A stretch of 64,000 bases of DNA from Pseudoponticoccus marisrubri (lineage in GTDB: Bacteria > Pseudomonadota > Alphaproteobacteria > Rhodobacterales > Rhodobacteraceae), in contig NZ_LPXO01000003.1 of assembly GCF_001482405.1 (NCBI RefSeq), forward strand, positions 310,001 through 374,000, in the 5' to 3' direction. The position numbers were made by a program, and so were the translations under genes. Position 1 is the first letter of the stretch, and the number at the start of each line of letters is the position of its first letter. This document shows positions 42,633 through 51,354 of the stretch, in pieces. Below the pieces are notes generated by a model. It was given only the letters and a program-made list of their open reading frames with translations. It made no database searches and was not told the DNA's origin.

Positions 42633-44181
42633 GACGACGAACCCGAGACGCGACCACCGGGGCGATGCGCTGATCGCGCTTGTCTGCCTGTGCCTGCTGC
42701 CCGTGCCGCCGCTCAGCGCGTTCCTGGCCGGCACGCCGGTCTGGCCGGTGGCGCTGGGGGCGGCGCTGCTCTCGGGGCTGGCGCAGCTTGCGCGCCGGCT
42801 CGGCGGCCCGCTGCCGCGCTACGCGCTGGTCTCCTGCCTGATGGGGCAGGCCATGCTGCTGACCGCCGCCTTTTCCGGGCACCCTTGGCAGATCGACACG
42901 CATATGCTGTTCTTTGCCCTGCTCGCCATCGCCTCGGCCAGCGGTCACGTGGGGCTGGTGGCCTGGGCCTGTGCGCTGACCGCGCTGCACCACCTGGGCC
43001 TGACGCTGGCCCTGCCGGCGCTGGTCTACCCCTCGGCCGAGCTGATGCAGAATCTCGAACGGACCGCGCTGCACGGCATCATCGTGGTGATCGAGGGCGG
43101 GGTGCTGGCCGTGGCCATCGCGCAGCGCAACGCCATGACGGACGAGATCGCGCGCGCCCGCGACCGGATGGAGACCGAGCGCCAGATGGCCGCGGATGCG
43201 CAGTCCGAGGCCGAATCCTCGCGCGAACAGGCCCGCCGTGTCATCGCCGATTTCCGCAGCGCGCTGGCCCGGCTGGCGGCGCGCGACCTGACCTGCGCCA
43301 TGCAGGACCCGCTGCCCGCGCAATACGAGATCCTGCGCACCGATTTCAACGAGGCCGTCGCCACCCTTCGCGCCGCCTTTGCAAAGGCTGATGACGTGGC
43401 CGACAGTTTCTCGGACGATGCGCAGGCGCTGGCCGGCTCAATGTCCGCGCTCTCGACCGAGGCCGGCGAACAGGTCGGCCGCCTGTCCAACATCAACGAC
43501 ACGACCGGCGCGCTGCTCGAGATGGTGCAGGACACCGCGCGCCAGGCCACCAGCGCGGCGCAAAGCGCGGGCGAGGCGCGCGACAGCGCGCTGGAGGGCG
43601 GCGAGGTCACCCAGCAGGCCATCCGCGCCATGCAGGCGATCGAGCATTCCTCGCGCGAGATATCCAAGATCGTCGACCTGATCGATGATGTCTCGTTCCA
43701 GACCAACCTGCTGGCGCTCAATGCCGGGGTCGAGGCGGCACGCGCCGGCTCCTCCGGCAAGGGCTTCGCCGTCGTCGCCTCCGAGGTGCGGGGCCTCGCG
43801 CAAAGCACCTCCGAGGCGGCGAACGGCATCAAGAAGCTGATCGCCGACAGCTCGGACCAGGTGGCCGCCGGGGCGGATCTGGTCAACGCGGTGGGCGGGC
43901 GGCTGGACAGCATCGTGGCCCAGATCTCGCGCACCAATGACATGAACGACCTGATCGCCGGGAAGAACCGCCAGCTTTCGGGCGATCTCGACCAGTTGCA
44001 GGGGCTCGTGACCGAGGCCGACCGGCACACCCGCAAGGTGGCCGGGCTGGCCGACACGCTGGCCGGCACCAGCCGCCGGATGACCATGGCCTCGACACAG
44101 CTGTCTTCGGAGATGGCGGCCTTCACCCTGGCTGACACGAATGCCGCCCCGGTACAGGCGGACCGTGCTGCTGATGGCTGA
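42625..44181 (+). CDS. Methyl-accepting chemotaxis protein with membrane-embedded, histidine-rich sensor
   Basis: A 518-residue chemoreceptor. Residues 14-167 form about six membrane segments with almost no periplasmic part: no Cache, 4HB or PAS sensor is present. This region carries His86, His93, His108, His122, His123 and His150 within or next to helices. A HAMP-like/coiled-coil segment follows ([20 protein letters not shown], then DFNEAVATL). The signalling hairpin is at [20 protein letters not shown], then [16 protein letters not shown], the conserved CheA/CheW contact. The C-terminus has no CheR-docking pentapeptide that I see. The starting ATG overlaps the upstream gene. What it senses is unknown; metal, haem or redox state are guesses from the histidines. 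Confidence 0.88.
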   Translation: MPETTNPRRDHRGDALIALVCLCLLPVPPLSAFLAGTPVWPVALGAALLSGLAQLARRLGGPLPRYALVSCLMGQAMLLTAAFSGHPWQIDTHMLFFALLAIASASGHVGLVAWACALTALHHLGLTLALPALVYPSAELMQNLERTALHGIIVVIEGGVLAVAIAQRNAMTDEIARARDRMETERQMAADAQSEAESSREQARRVIADFRSALARLAARDLTCAMQDPLPAQYEILRTDFNEAVATLRAAFAKADDVADSFSDDAQALAGSMSALSTEAGEQVGRLSNINDTTGALLEMVQDTARQATSAAQSAGEARDSALEGGEVTQQAIRAMQAIEHSSREISKIVDLIDDVSFQTNLLALNAGVEAARAGSSGKGFAVVASEVRGLAQSTSEAANGIKKLIADSSDQVAAGADLVNAVGGRLDSIVAQISRTNDMNDLIAGKNRQLSGDLDQLQGLVTEADRHTRKVAGLADTLAGTSRRMTMASTQLSSEMAAFTLADTNAAPVQADRAADG

Positions 44182-44188
44182 GCGGCGC

Positions 44189-45403
44189 TCAGGCGGGCAG
44201 GGCAGCCTCGATCCGGGTCATCAGTCGCATCAGCGCCACGCCGATCACGGTGAAGACGAAGACCGCAATGGCCAGCGGCACCGGCGTGCCGTCAAAGGCC
44301 AGCCCCACCGGCGCGGCCAGAAGCACCGCGATGATCGTCGCCACGCTGCCCGTGATCGAGGCCGCCATGCCGGCGATATGGCCCATCGGCTCCATCGCGA
44401 TGGCGTTGAGATTGCCCAGGATCATGCCGGCCTGGAAGAACAGCGTCGTCTGCCAGGCCACGAAGACGAGGAACAGCGCCGTGCCCTCCAGCGGGGTCTG
44501 CAACACGACCAGCATCGCGCCACTCAGCACGACCTGCGCGCTCAGCATGGCCGAGACCAGCCGCCGCATGCCCAGCTGCATGACCAGCCGCGCGTTCAGG
44601 TAGCTGGCCGACATGGCCACGATGGCGATCGCCCCGAACCACAGCGGAAAGCTGTCCGCCCGCCCGAAGGTCACGTCATAGATCGGCTGGATGGTCGAGA
44701 TCGTGGCAAAGAGCATGCCGAAGGCCAGCCCCTGCACCAGGATCGCGAGCCGCACGGTCGGGTGTCCGGCCATCTCGCGGATCGCCTCCCACAGCGTGCG
44801 CAGCTGCAGCGGGCGGCGATGGGCCGGGTCCAGCGTTTCGGGCACGCGCAGCATCAGCCAGAGCGCCGAGAGGGCGGAGAAGAGTGCGAAGGCCCAGAAC
44901 ACCGCCTGCCAGCCCGAGACATGGATCAGCACCGCGCCCAGCGACGGCGCGATGGCCGGGATCAGCGTGAAGACCATCATGACAAAGGACATGATCCGCG
45001 CCATCCCGCGCCCGGCATGGCGGTCGCGCACGATGGCCAGCGCCACGACCCGCGGCCCGGCGGCGCCCAGCCCCTGCAGGAAGCGCGCGCCCAGCAGCAT
45101 GTCGAGATCGGCGGCCTGCGTCGCCGCCAGCGCCGCGGCGATATAGACGCCGGCCGCGACCAGCACCACGGGCTTGCGCCCGAACGCGTCGGACAGCGGC
45201 CCGGTGAAGAGCGTCCCGATCCCCATGCCCAGCACGAAACTGGTCACCACCAGCTGCGCGTCATTGGGCGCGTCGGGGCTCAGCTCGGCGGCCAGTTGCG
45301 GCAGCGCGGGCAGCATCGCGTCGATCGAGAAGGCGATCGTGGCAACAAGCATCGCGATCACGGCGATGAATTCGGGGGTCGACGGGTTACGGGACATGCA
45401 CAC
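44189..45403 (-). CDS. Bcr/CflA-type multidrug efflux MFS transporter
   Basis: A 404-residue inner-membrane antiporter with 12 predicted helices. LVVTSFVLGMGIGTLFTGPL then SDAFGRKPVVL is the MFS loop 2-3 signature (G-x-x-SD-x-x-GRK). RFLQGLGAAGPRVVALAIVR is motif B/C with its typical arginine. It should expel drugs or metabolites by proton exchange. A near-perfect palindrome upstream (45461-45479) looks like a repressor operator. It converges on the chemoreceptor gene 7 bases away. Confidence 0.92.
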   Translation of the reverse strand: MCMSRNPSTPEFIAVIAMLVATIAFSIDAMLPALPQLAAELSPDAPNDAQLVVTSFVLGMGIGTLFTGPLSDAFGRKPVVLVAAGVYIAAALAATQAADLDMLLGARFLQGLGAAGPRVVALAIVRDRHAGRGMARIMSFVMMVFTLIPAIAPSLGAVLIHVSGWQAVFWAFALFSALSALWLMLRVPETLDPAHRRPLQLRTLWEAIREMAGHPTVRLAILVQGLAFGMLFATISTIQPIYDVTFGRADSFPLWFGAIAIVAMSASYLNARLVMQLGMRRLVSAMLSAQVVLSGAMLVVLQTPLEGTALFLVFVAWQTTLFFQAGMILGNLNAIAMEPMGHIAGMAASITGSVATIIAVLLAAPVGLAFDGTPVPLAIAVFVFTVIGVALMRLMTRIEAALPA

Positions 45404-45460
45404 TCCACGGCTCAGGCCTGCGACCTAGCACCGCGTTTCCGTGTTGGCCAGCAGGTTTCC

Positions 45461-45479
45461 GAACCGAACCGTTCAGTTC
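45461..45479. promoter_or_regulatory. Palindromic operator-like site before the efflux gene
   Basis: GAACCGAACCGTTCAGTTC is a near-perfect palindrome of four GAAC/GTTC units (GAAC-N-GAAC-N-GTTC-N-GTTC) centred at 45470, 67 bases upstream of the MFS start and overlapping the last codons of the K+ channel gene. TetR-family operators often have this form. No tetR gene is adjacent in the window. Confidence 0.45.
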
Positions 45480-45856
45480 CTGCTGTCGCCGCGCGGGCCC
45501 GGCCGGGCCGGCGTGTCGGGCGCGTCATCCGCGTTGGCGGGCGGCGCCTCCTTGTGGCCCAGCCGCGCGATCAGCCACTCGGTATGCTCCTCGCGCTTGC
45601 GCATGGCAAACAGGCCGAACTGCTGCACGGCAACGGCGAAGATGCCCAGCCCGATCAGGATGAAGACGGTCGTGCCAATACGCCCCGCCGGGGTCATCGG
45701 CACCAGCTCGCCATAACCCACGGTGGACAGGGTCACCACCGTGAAGAAATAGGCGTCCAGCCAGGACCAGCCCTCGACATAGCGGAAGAACACGGTGCCC
45801 GAGGCGATCAGCACCGCCAGCGTGCCCAGCAGGGTCGCCAGTCGCAGCCGGTTCAT
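45473..45856 (-). CDS. Two-helix potassium channel (Ion_trans_2 type)
   Basis: A 127-residue protein. Helix 1 is LATLLGTLAVLIASGTVFF, the pore region carries the selectivity filter TVGYG at residues 45-49 (VVTLSTVGYGELVP), and helix 2 is IGTTVFILIGLGIFAVAVQQ. The C-terminal 50 residues are charged, then Pro/Ala-rich, with no RCK domain. It should form a tetrameric K+ channel of the KcsA fold. The start overlaps the FrnE-like gene stop by 4 bases. Confidence 0.9.
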   Translation of the reverse strand: MNRLRLATLLGTLAVLIASGTVFFRYVEGWSWLDAYFFTVVTLSTVGYGELVPMTPAGRIGTTVFILIGLGIFAVAVQQFGLFAMRKREEHTEWLIARLGHKEAPPANADDAPDTPARPGPRGDSRN

Positions 45857-46500
45857 GACCCGGCCGGATCGGCCCCGGCGCGCAGCTCCGCGATGACCTT
45901 CGCCCAGAGCTCGGGCGGCTGCGCGCCCGGCACCGCGTGCTGCCCGGCGACGATGAAGGTCGGCACCGAGGTGATGCCCATGCCGCGCGCCGCCGCGTCG
46001 CGCTCGACGATCTCGCGGCGGTCCTCCTCGGTGGCCAGAAGGCGCAGCACCATGCTGGCATCCATGCCGGCCGTATCGGCCACGTCGGCCAGAACCTCAT
46101 GACTGCCGATATCGCGGCCATCGACGAAATAGGCGCGGAACAGGCCGGAGACGATCGCCGTCTGGCGCCCCTCAATCTCGCCCCAGTGGATCAGCCGATG
46201 CGCATCCACGGTGGAGGGCGTGCGCCGGATGCGGTCGAGGTTCAGCTCCAGCCCGGCCGCCTCGCCATGGTCGACCACGGGGCGATAGGCCTCGAGAGCG
46301 CCGGAAGTACCGCCGAACTTGTCCTCGAGATAGCGGCGCCGGTCCATGCCCTCGGCCGGCATGGCAGGGTTGAGCATGAAGGGCAGCCAGCGCACCCGGA
46401 ACGGGTGGTCGGGATGGGCCTCGAGCGCCCGGTCAAGGTAGGACTTGCCGATATAGCACCAGGGGCAGATCGGGTCGGAAAAGATGTCAAGCTGGATCAT
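45853..46500 (-). CDS. DsbA-family oxidoreductase, FrnE-like
   Basis: A 215-residue cytoplasmic protein of the DsbA superfamily. The active site is SDPICPWCYIGKSYL (Cys12-Pro-Trp-Cys15) at the very N-terminus with no signal peptide, as in FrnE of Deinococcus. GITSVPTFIVAGQHAVPGAQ carries the cis-proline and the GAQ motif typical of FrnE. The helical insert lies between. It probably protects against oxidative stress or isomerises disulfides. 2-Hydroxychromene-2-carboxylate isomerase is a related family, but those lack the C-x2-C pair. It heads a two-gene unit with the K+ channel. Confidence 0.9.
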   Translation of the reverse strand: MIQLDIFSDPICPWCYIGKSYLDRALEAHPDHPFRVRWLPFMLNPAMPAEGMDRRRYLEDKFGGTSGALEAYRPVVDHGEAAGLELNLDRIRRTPSTVDAHRLIHWGEIEGRQTAIVSGLFRAYFVDGRDIGSHEVLADVADTAGMDASMVLRLLATEEDRREIVERDAAARGMGITSVPTFIVAGQHAVPGAQPPELWAKVIAELRAGADPAGS

Positions 46501-46547
46501 GGCGGTCTCCTATCATCCGCGCGGGCGATTGCGACCGTGACGCAGGG

Positions 46548-48059
46548 TCACGCCGGAACGTGGTCGCGCAGCCCGGCACGCAGCAGCTTGCCGTTGGGAT
46601 TGCGGGGCAGGGTGTCGACGCGGATATAGACGCGCGGGCACTTGTAGCGCGCGAGCCGTTGCGCGGCCTCGGCGCTCAGCGCCACGGTGTCCAGCTCCGC
46701 CGCGGCGGTGTAGAAGGCGGCGATGACACGCACGCCCTCCTTGATGGCGATGTCCGTGACGGCCAGCTCGGTCACGCCGGGCAGGTCGGCCAGCGCGGCC
46801 TCGACCTCGAGCGGCGAGACCCGGTAGCCGCCGGCATTCATCATGTCGTCATCGCGGCCCAGATAGGTGACCTGGCCATCGGGCTCCATCCGCGCGCGGT
46901 CGCCGGTCAGGAACCAGTCGCCGCGGTACTTCTGGGCCGTGGCCTCGGGCGCGCCGCGATAGCCCAGCATCAGGCCCGGATCGTCCCGGTGCACGGCAAT
47001 CACGCCCTCGTCCCCGCGCGCCACCGGCCGGCCGCCGGTGTCGACCAGCGCAATCCGCCGCCCCGGCTGCGGCCGGCCCAACGTCTCGGGCCGGGCCGGC
47101 GCGTCGGGCGCGGCCGAGATGAAGGTCGAGCATTCCGACAGGCCATAGGCCTCGTGTACCGGCGTTCCGGTGGCGGCCTCCCATGCGGCGCGGATCGAAG
47201 GCGACAGTTTTTCGCCCGCGGCCAGACCGTGGCGCAGCCGCGGCATGGGCGGGACCGGGAATTTCAGCACCTGCCGGTAGACACCGGGCGCCGCGGCAAA
47301 GAGCGTGGCGTCATTGCGCTTCATCAGCAGCGGCAGCTGCGCCGGATCGGTCCCGGCCTCCGGTATCAGCGCCGTGGCGCCCCGCGTCCAGGGATCCATC
47401 AGCCCGGTGCCCAGCGTGAAGGTCCAGTTGAAGGCGCCGGCATGCAGCAGCCGGTCGTCCTCTGTCAGCCCGTACCAACCCTGCATCATCATCTGACGTG
47501 CCCAGATGGCGCGATGCGCATGCATCACCGCCCGTGGCGTGCCGGAGGTGCCCGAGGTGTAGACGATATAGGCCAGCCGGTCGGGATCCCCCATGGCAAA
47601 CTCGGCCGGCGGCAGGTCGCGCCAGGAAGTGTAAGTATCGGGTCCGAAGACCGGCAGATCGGTCTCGGGACAGGCCACGCCGGGCGCCTGCAGGATGGCG
47701 CGCGGGGCCAGATCGTCGATCATCGCCGCCACTTCGCGCGCGGTCAGCTGCGAGGAGGTCGGCACCGGCACGATACCGGCCGCGATGGCACCCAGGTAGG
47801 CGATCGGGAAATCGACCGAGTTGCCCAGCCGCATCAGCAGGATATCCCCCGGCCCAAGCCCGGCCTGCAACAGCCCCGTCGCCGTGCCCCGGACCGCCGC
47901 GATCAACCGACCATAGGACCAGCGCTGCGCGCCGGTCGGCCGCAAGACGGCCAGCGCGATCTTGTCCGGCATCTGCGCCCCCGCCGCCAGCACATGGGCG
48001 GCCAGGTTGAACGGGGCGGGGCAGGGCGCGAAGGCGCCATCGTCATGGACCGAAAGCAT
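46548..48059 (-). CDS. Acyl-CoA synthetase / benzoate-CoA-ligase-like AMP-forming enzyme
   Basis: A 503-residue ANL-superfamily ligase that activates a carboxylic acid with ATP and CoA. The P-loop is YIVYTSGTSGTPRAVMH, AYGLSECSTFISAAP is the A5-type motif, WFLTGDRARMEPDGQVTYLG is the A7/A8 hinge region, and NPNGKLLRAGL holds the C-terminal catalytic lysine. The closest recognisable group is benzoate/aryl-CoA ligase-like enzymes; the substrate is not certain. The XRE-cupin regulator gene starts 66 bases away on the opposite strand and probably controls it. Confidence 0.85.
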   Translation of the reverse strand: MLSVHDDGAFAPCPAPFNLAAHVLAAGAQMPDKIALAVLRPTGAQRWSYGRLIAAVRGTATGLLQAGLGPGDILLMRLGNSVDFPIAYLGAIAAGIVPVPTSSQLTAREVAAMIDDLAPRAILQAPGVACPETDLPVFGPDTYTSWRDLPPAEFAMGDPDRLAYIVYTSGTSGTPRAVMHAHRAIWARQMMMQGWYGLTEDDRLLHAGAFNWTFTLGTGLMDPWTRGATALIPEAGTDPAQLPLLMKRNDATLFAAAPGVYRQVLKFPVPPMPRLRHGLAAGEKLSPSIRAAWEAATGTPVHEAYGLSECSTFISAAPDAPARPETLGRPQPGRRIALVDTGGRPVARGDEGVIAVHRDDPGLMLGYRGAPEATAQKYRGDWFLTGDRARMEPDGQVTYLGRDDDMMNAGGYRVSPLEVEAALADLPGVTELAVTDIAIKEGVRVIAAFYTAAAELDTVALSAEAAQRLARYKCPRVYIRVDTLPRNPNGKLLRAGLRDHVPA

Positions 48060-48125
48060 GCCCCCGGATTAGGATGGCCGGGCGAAGCTTGCAAGCGGCG
48101 GGGGCCGGGCCTATAGCAGAACCCC

Positions 48126-48746
48126 ATGACGCGCGACCCGAAATCCCTGATCCGCATTGCTCGCGAAAGCGGCGAAGACAGCGTGGCCGAGCCGCTCGAT
48201 CTGGGCCAGCGGGTGCGCGAGCTGCGCAAGGAGCGCAACTGGACGCTGGAACAGGCCGCACGGCAGGCCGGGCTCGCACGCTCCACCCTGTCCAAGATCG
48301 AGAACGGCCAGATGTCGCCCACCTACGAGGCGCTGAAGAAGCTGGCCGTGGGGCTCGAGATCTCGGTGCCGCAGCTCTTCACGCCGCCCCGGGCGGAAAA
48401 GGTCAACGGCCGCATGGTGGTCACCCTCTCGGGCGAGGGGCAGAGCCACGCCACCGCCACCTACGAGCATGCGCTTCTGGCCGAGACGCTGACCCGCAAG
48501 AAGATGCTGCCCTACCGCGCCCGTGTCCGCGCCCGCGACATGGCGGAGTTCGACGGCTGGGTGCGCCATGACGGCGAGGAATTCCTCTATGTGCTGACCG
48601 GGGTGATCCGCCTCTACACCGAGTTCTATGAACCGGTCGAGATGAAGCGCGGCGACAGCGCCTATTACGATGCCACGATGGGGCATAACGTGGTCTCGGT
48701 CTCCCCCGAGGATGCCACCATCCTCTGGGTCACCTCGCTGGCCTGA
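48126..48746 (+). CDS. XRE-family transcriptional regulator with C-terminal cupin
   Basis: A 206-residue regulator. Residues 25-80 are an HTH_3 domain (LGQRVRELRKERNWTLEQAA, LARSTLSKIENGQMSPTYEA). Residues 115-205 are a cupin barrel (DGWVRHDGEEFLYVLTGVIR, GDSAYYDATMGHNVVSVSPE) that would bind an effector such as an amino acid, polyamine or acyl compound. It is arranged divergently from the acyl-CoA ligase gene, so regulation of that gene and itself is the simplest model. A compound inverted repeat follows its stop. Confidence 0.9.
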   Translation: MTRDPKSLIRIARESGEDSVAEPLDLGQRVRELRKERNWTLEQAARQAGLARSTLSKIENGQMSPTYEALKKLAVGLEISVPQLFTPPRAEKVNGRMVVTLSGEGQSHATATYEHALLAETLTRKKMLPYRARVRARDMAEFDGWVRHDGEEFLYVLTGVIRLYTEFYEPVEMKRGDSAYYDATMGHNVVSVSPEDATILWVTSLA

Positions 48747-48771
48747 ACATCCCGTCCGTTCCTGCGTTCTA

Positions 48772-48907
48772 GGGGCTTCGCCCCCGGCGCTGCGCGCCTC
48801 CCCCGAGTATTTGTCGGAAAGATGAAAGACAACCGGCTTCCGCGTCTTTCATCTTTCCCGAAATACTCGGGGGTGAGCCGCGGATGCGGCGAGGGGGCAA
48901 CGCCCCC
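48772..48907. repeat. Dispersed inverted repeat, copy 2 (full compound form)
   Basis: The centre has arms at 48800-48830 and 48844-48873, beginning CCCCCGAGTATTTG and ending with AATACTCGGGGG; cores are GGAAAGATGAAAGAC and GTCTTTCATCTTTCC. On each side stands a GC hairpin: GGGGCTTCGCCCC (48772-48784) and GGGGGCAACGCCCCC (48893-48907). It lies between convergent genes, the XRE regulator and livM, and probably terminates both. Confidence 0.85.
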
Positions 48908-48928
48908 TTCATCCTTTCCCCTTGGCCC

Positions 48929-50221
48929 TTAGCGTTCCGGCAGCAATCCGCGCGGGCTGAAGCGCAGCACGCAGAGCAGCACCACCCCCATGGTCAGCAG
49001 CCGCATGTGCTGCACGCTGTCCAGCAGGTGCGCCTTGACGGCCGAGCCCTCGGGCAGGGCGCTGGTCGCCCAGATCATGAATTGCGGCCCCACGGTTTCC
49101 ACCTGCACCCAGAGGAACCAGATCAGGAAGCCGCCCAGCACCGCGCCCAGGTTGTTGCCCGAGCCGCCCACGATCACCATCACCCAGATCAGGAAGGTGT
49201 AGCGCAGCGGCTGGTAGCTGGTCGGCGTGATCAGCCCGTCCAGCGTGGTCATCATGGCCCCGGCTATCCCGCAGATGGCCGAGCCCAGCACGAAGACCTG
49301 CAGATGGCGATAGGTGACGTTCTTGCCCATGGCCCGGGCCGAGGTCTCGTTGTCGCGGATGGCGCGCATCATGCGGCCCCAGGGCGAGTTCAGCGCCAGC
49401 TGCGCCAGCACCAGCAGGATGACCAGCACCGCCGCGAAGAGCAGCGAGTAGCCCAGCTTGACATAAAGCGTCGAGGCGGTGGTGGGATCCAGCCCCCAGC
49501 TGGCCGCCCGCTCGATGAAGCCGGGATCCTGCTGCAGGTCGATCTCGTAAGGCACCGGGCGGGGCAGGCCGGTCACGTTCTTCACCCCGCGCGACATCCA
49601 CTCCTCGTTCTTCAGGATGGCGATGATGATCTCGGAAATGCCCAGCGTCGCGATGGCGAGGTAGTCCGAGCGCAGACCCAGCGCCGTCTTGCCGATGATC
49701 CAGGCCGCGCCCGCGGCCAGCAGCCCGCCCACCGGCCAGGACAGGATCACCGGCAGGCCCAGCCCGCCGAGAAAGCCGGTGCCGGCCGGATTGACCGCCT
49801 CGATCGCATCCACGGCCGGGTCACGCACGAGGCGGTAGATCACAAAGCCCGCCACGAACCAGGCCGCGATGAGCCAGCGATTGACCCCGCGCGACCAGAG
49901 CTTGACCGTGGCCACGATCACCCCGGCGCCGATCACCAGCGCGCCGATGGCGCGGAAGCCGCCCGCGGCCCAGGCCTCGCCCACCGGCGCGACCGAGGTC
50001 AGCACCACGGCAAGGCCACCCAGCGCCACGAACCCCATGACACCGACATTGAACAGCCCCGCGATCCCCCATTGCAGGTTCACGCCCAGCGACATCACCG
50101 CGCTGACGAGCCCCATGTTCAGGATAACCAGCGCAAGGTCCCAGCTCTGCAGGAAGCCGGTCATCAGGATGAGCAACGCCACGAGGGCGAAGAGCGAAAT
50201 CGTGCGCACAGGCTGGTTCAT
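48929..50221 (-). CDS. livM: Branched-chain amino acid type ABC transporter permease LivM
   Basis: A 430-residue inner-membrane permease with about ten helices. ISLFALVALLILMTGFLQSW is the first. IGKTALGLRSDYLAIATLGI and GRMMRAIRDNETSARAMGKN are the conserved cytoplasmic loops that contact the ATPases; AEALGI-type sequence is replaced by the MGKN form. Longer than E. coli LivM, with an extra helix pair near residues 85-145. Its start overlaps livH by 4 bases. With the neighbouring genes it completes a HAAT-type importer. Confidence 0.92.
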   Translation of the reverse strand: MNQPVRTISLFALVALLILMTGFLQSWDLALVILNMGLVSAVMSLGVNLQWGIAGLFNVGVMGFVALGGLAVVLTSVAPVGEAWAAGGFRAIGALVIGAGVIVATVKLWSRGVNRWLIAAWFVAGFVIYRLVRDPAVDAIEAVNPAGTGFLGGLGLPVILSWPVGGLLAAGAAWIIGKTALGLRSDYLAIATLGISEIIIAILKNEEWMSRGVKNVTGLPRPVPYEIDLQQDPGFIERAASWGLDPTTASTLYVKLGYSLLFAAVLVILLVLAQLALNSPWGRMMRAIRDNETSARAMGKNVTYRHLQVFVLGSAICGIAGAMMTTLDGLITPTSYQPLRYTFLIWVMVIVGGSGNNLGAVLGGFLIWFLWVQVETVGPQFMIWATSALPEGSAVKAHLLDSVQHMRLLTMGVVLLCVLRFSPRGLLPER

Positions 50222-51228
50222 ACCGATTTCCCCCGGAACAGGCCCGTCGGGCGGAACAGAAGCACCGCGACGAGGATGATGAAGCTGACCGCGAACTTGT
50301 ACTCGGTCGCCAGCAGCTGGACGAGCCCCGAGGGCTCGAGGCTTTCGGGCAGCAGGTAGCCCAGCACCTTCTTCCAGGCATAGGTGATGCCCACCTCGGA
50401 GAAGGCGATGACGAAGCCGCCCGCGATCGCCCCCAGCGGCGAGCCGAGCCCGCCCACGATGGCCGAGGCGAAGATCGGCAGCAGCAGCTGGAAATAGGTG
50501 AAGGGCTTGTAGCTCTTGTCGAGGCCATACAGCGTGCCGGCCACGGTGATCAGCGCCGCCACGATCAGCCAGGTCACCATGACCACACGCTCGGGGTTGA
50601 TGCCCGAGAGCAGCGCCAGGTCCTCGTTGTCGGAATAAGCGCGCATGGACTTGCCCGTGCGCGTGCTGTTGAGGAACCAGAACAGCACCGCCACCACGAT
50701 CACCGCAGTGATCACCGTGATGCCCTGCGTGGTCTTGATGCCCAGCCCCTCGGACAGGCCCGTCAGCTCGCGGAACTCGCGCACGTTGATGATGAAGCGC
50801 TCGCCATCGGCAAAGCGCTGGTCATCCGCCCCCAGCACGAAGCGCGTCAGCCCGTTATAGATGAACATCACCCCGATCGAGACGATCACGAAGACCACCG
50901 GCTTGGCCTTCTGCGCCCGGTAGAACCGGTAGACCACGCGGTCGGTGGCCAGCACCAGCACCGCCGTGGCCGCGATGCCGAAGGGAATGGCCAGGAGCGC
51001 CGTGGGCAGCGGGCCCAGGCTGATGCCCCAGGACTGGAACAGCCAGGTGAACAGGATCACCGTCATCGTGCCGAAGGCCATCGTGTCGCCATGGGCGAAG
51101 TTGGAAAACCGCAGGATGCCGTAGATCAGCGTCACCCCCAGCGCGCCCAAGGCCAGCTGCGAGCCATAGGCCACCGCCGGGATCAGGACGAAATTGCTGA
51201 GCGCGACCAGCGCGTTGAGAAAGTCCAT
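50218..51228 (-). CDS. livH: Branched-chain amino acid type ABC transporter permease LivH
   Basis: A 336-residue permease with about eight helices. The opening GSQLALGALGVTLIYGILRF then SNFAHGDTMAFGT is the LivH signature. GKSMRAYSDNEDLALLSGIN is the loop that couples to the ATPase. FIYNGLTRFVLG and PIFASAIVGGLGSPLGAIAG are later conserved helices. It pairs with LivM to form the membrane channel. Confidence 0.93.
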   Translation of the reverse strand: MDFLNALVALSNFVLIPAVAYGSQLALGALGVTLIYGILRFSNFAHGDTMAFGTMTVILFTWLFQSWGISLGPLPTALLAIPFGIAATAVLVLATDRVVYRFYRAQKAKPVVFVIVSIGVMFIYNGLTRFVLGADDQRFADGERFIINVREFRELTGLSEGLGIKTTQGITVITAVIVVAVLFWFLNSTRTGKSMRAYSDNEDLALLSGINPERVVMVTWLIVAALITVAGTLYGLDKSYKPFTYFQLLLPIFASAIVGGLGSPLGAIAGGFVIAFSEVGITYAWKKVLGYLLPESLEPSGLVQLLATEYKFAVSFIILVAVLLFRPTGLFRGKSV

Positions 51229-51354
51229 GCGAGTGTCACCTCACTGATGTCTGCGGACCGTTTGCCGGCCCTTGTCGGTGGTGCGGGCGCGTCCCTCCGC
51301 GGCCCGGCCCGGGTGGGGAAACGCGACGGGGCGGCCCGGGGGCCGCCCGCCCGC

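Noticed and set aside
45461-45479. LexA box before the efflux gene
   Set aside because: The GAAC/GTTC units are spaced by one base, not seven, so they do not form GTTC-N7-GTTC; a different repressor is more likely.
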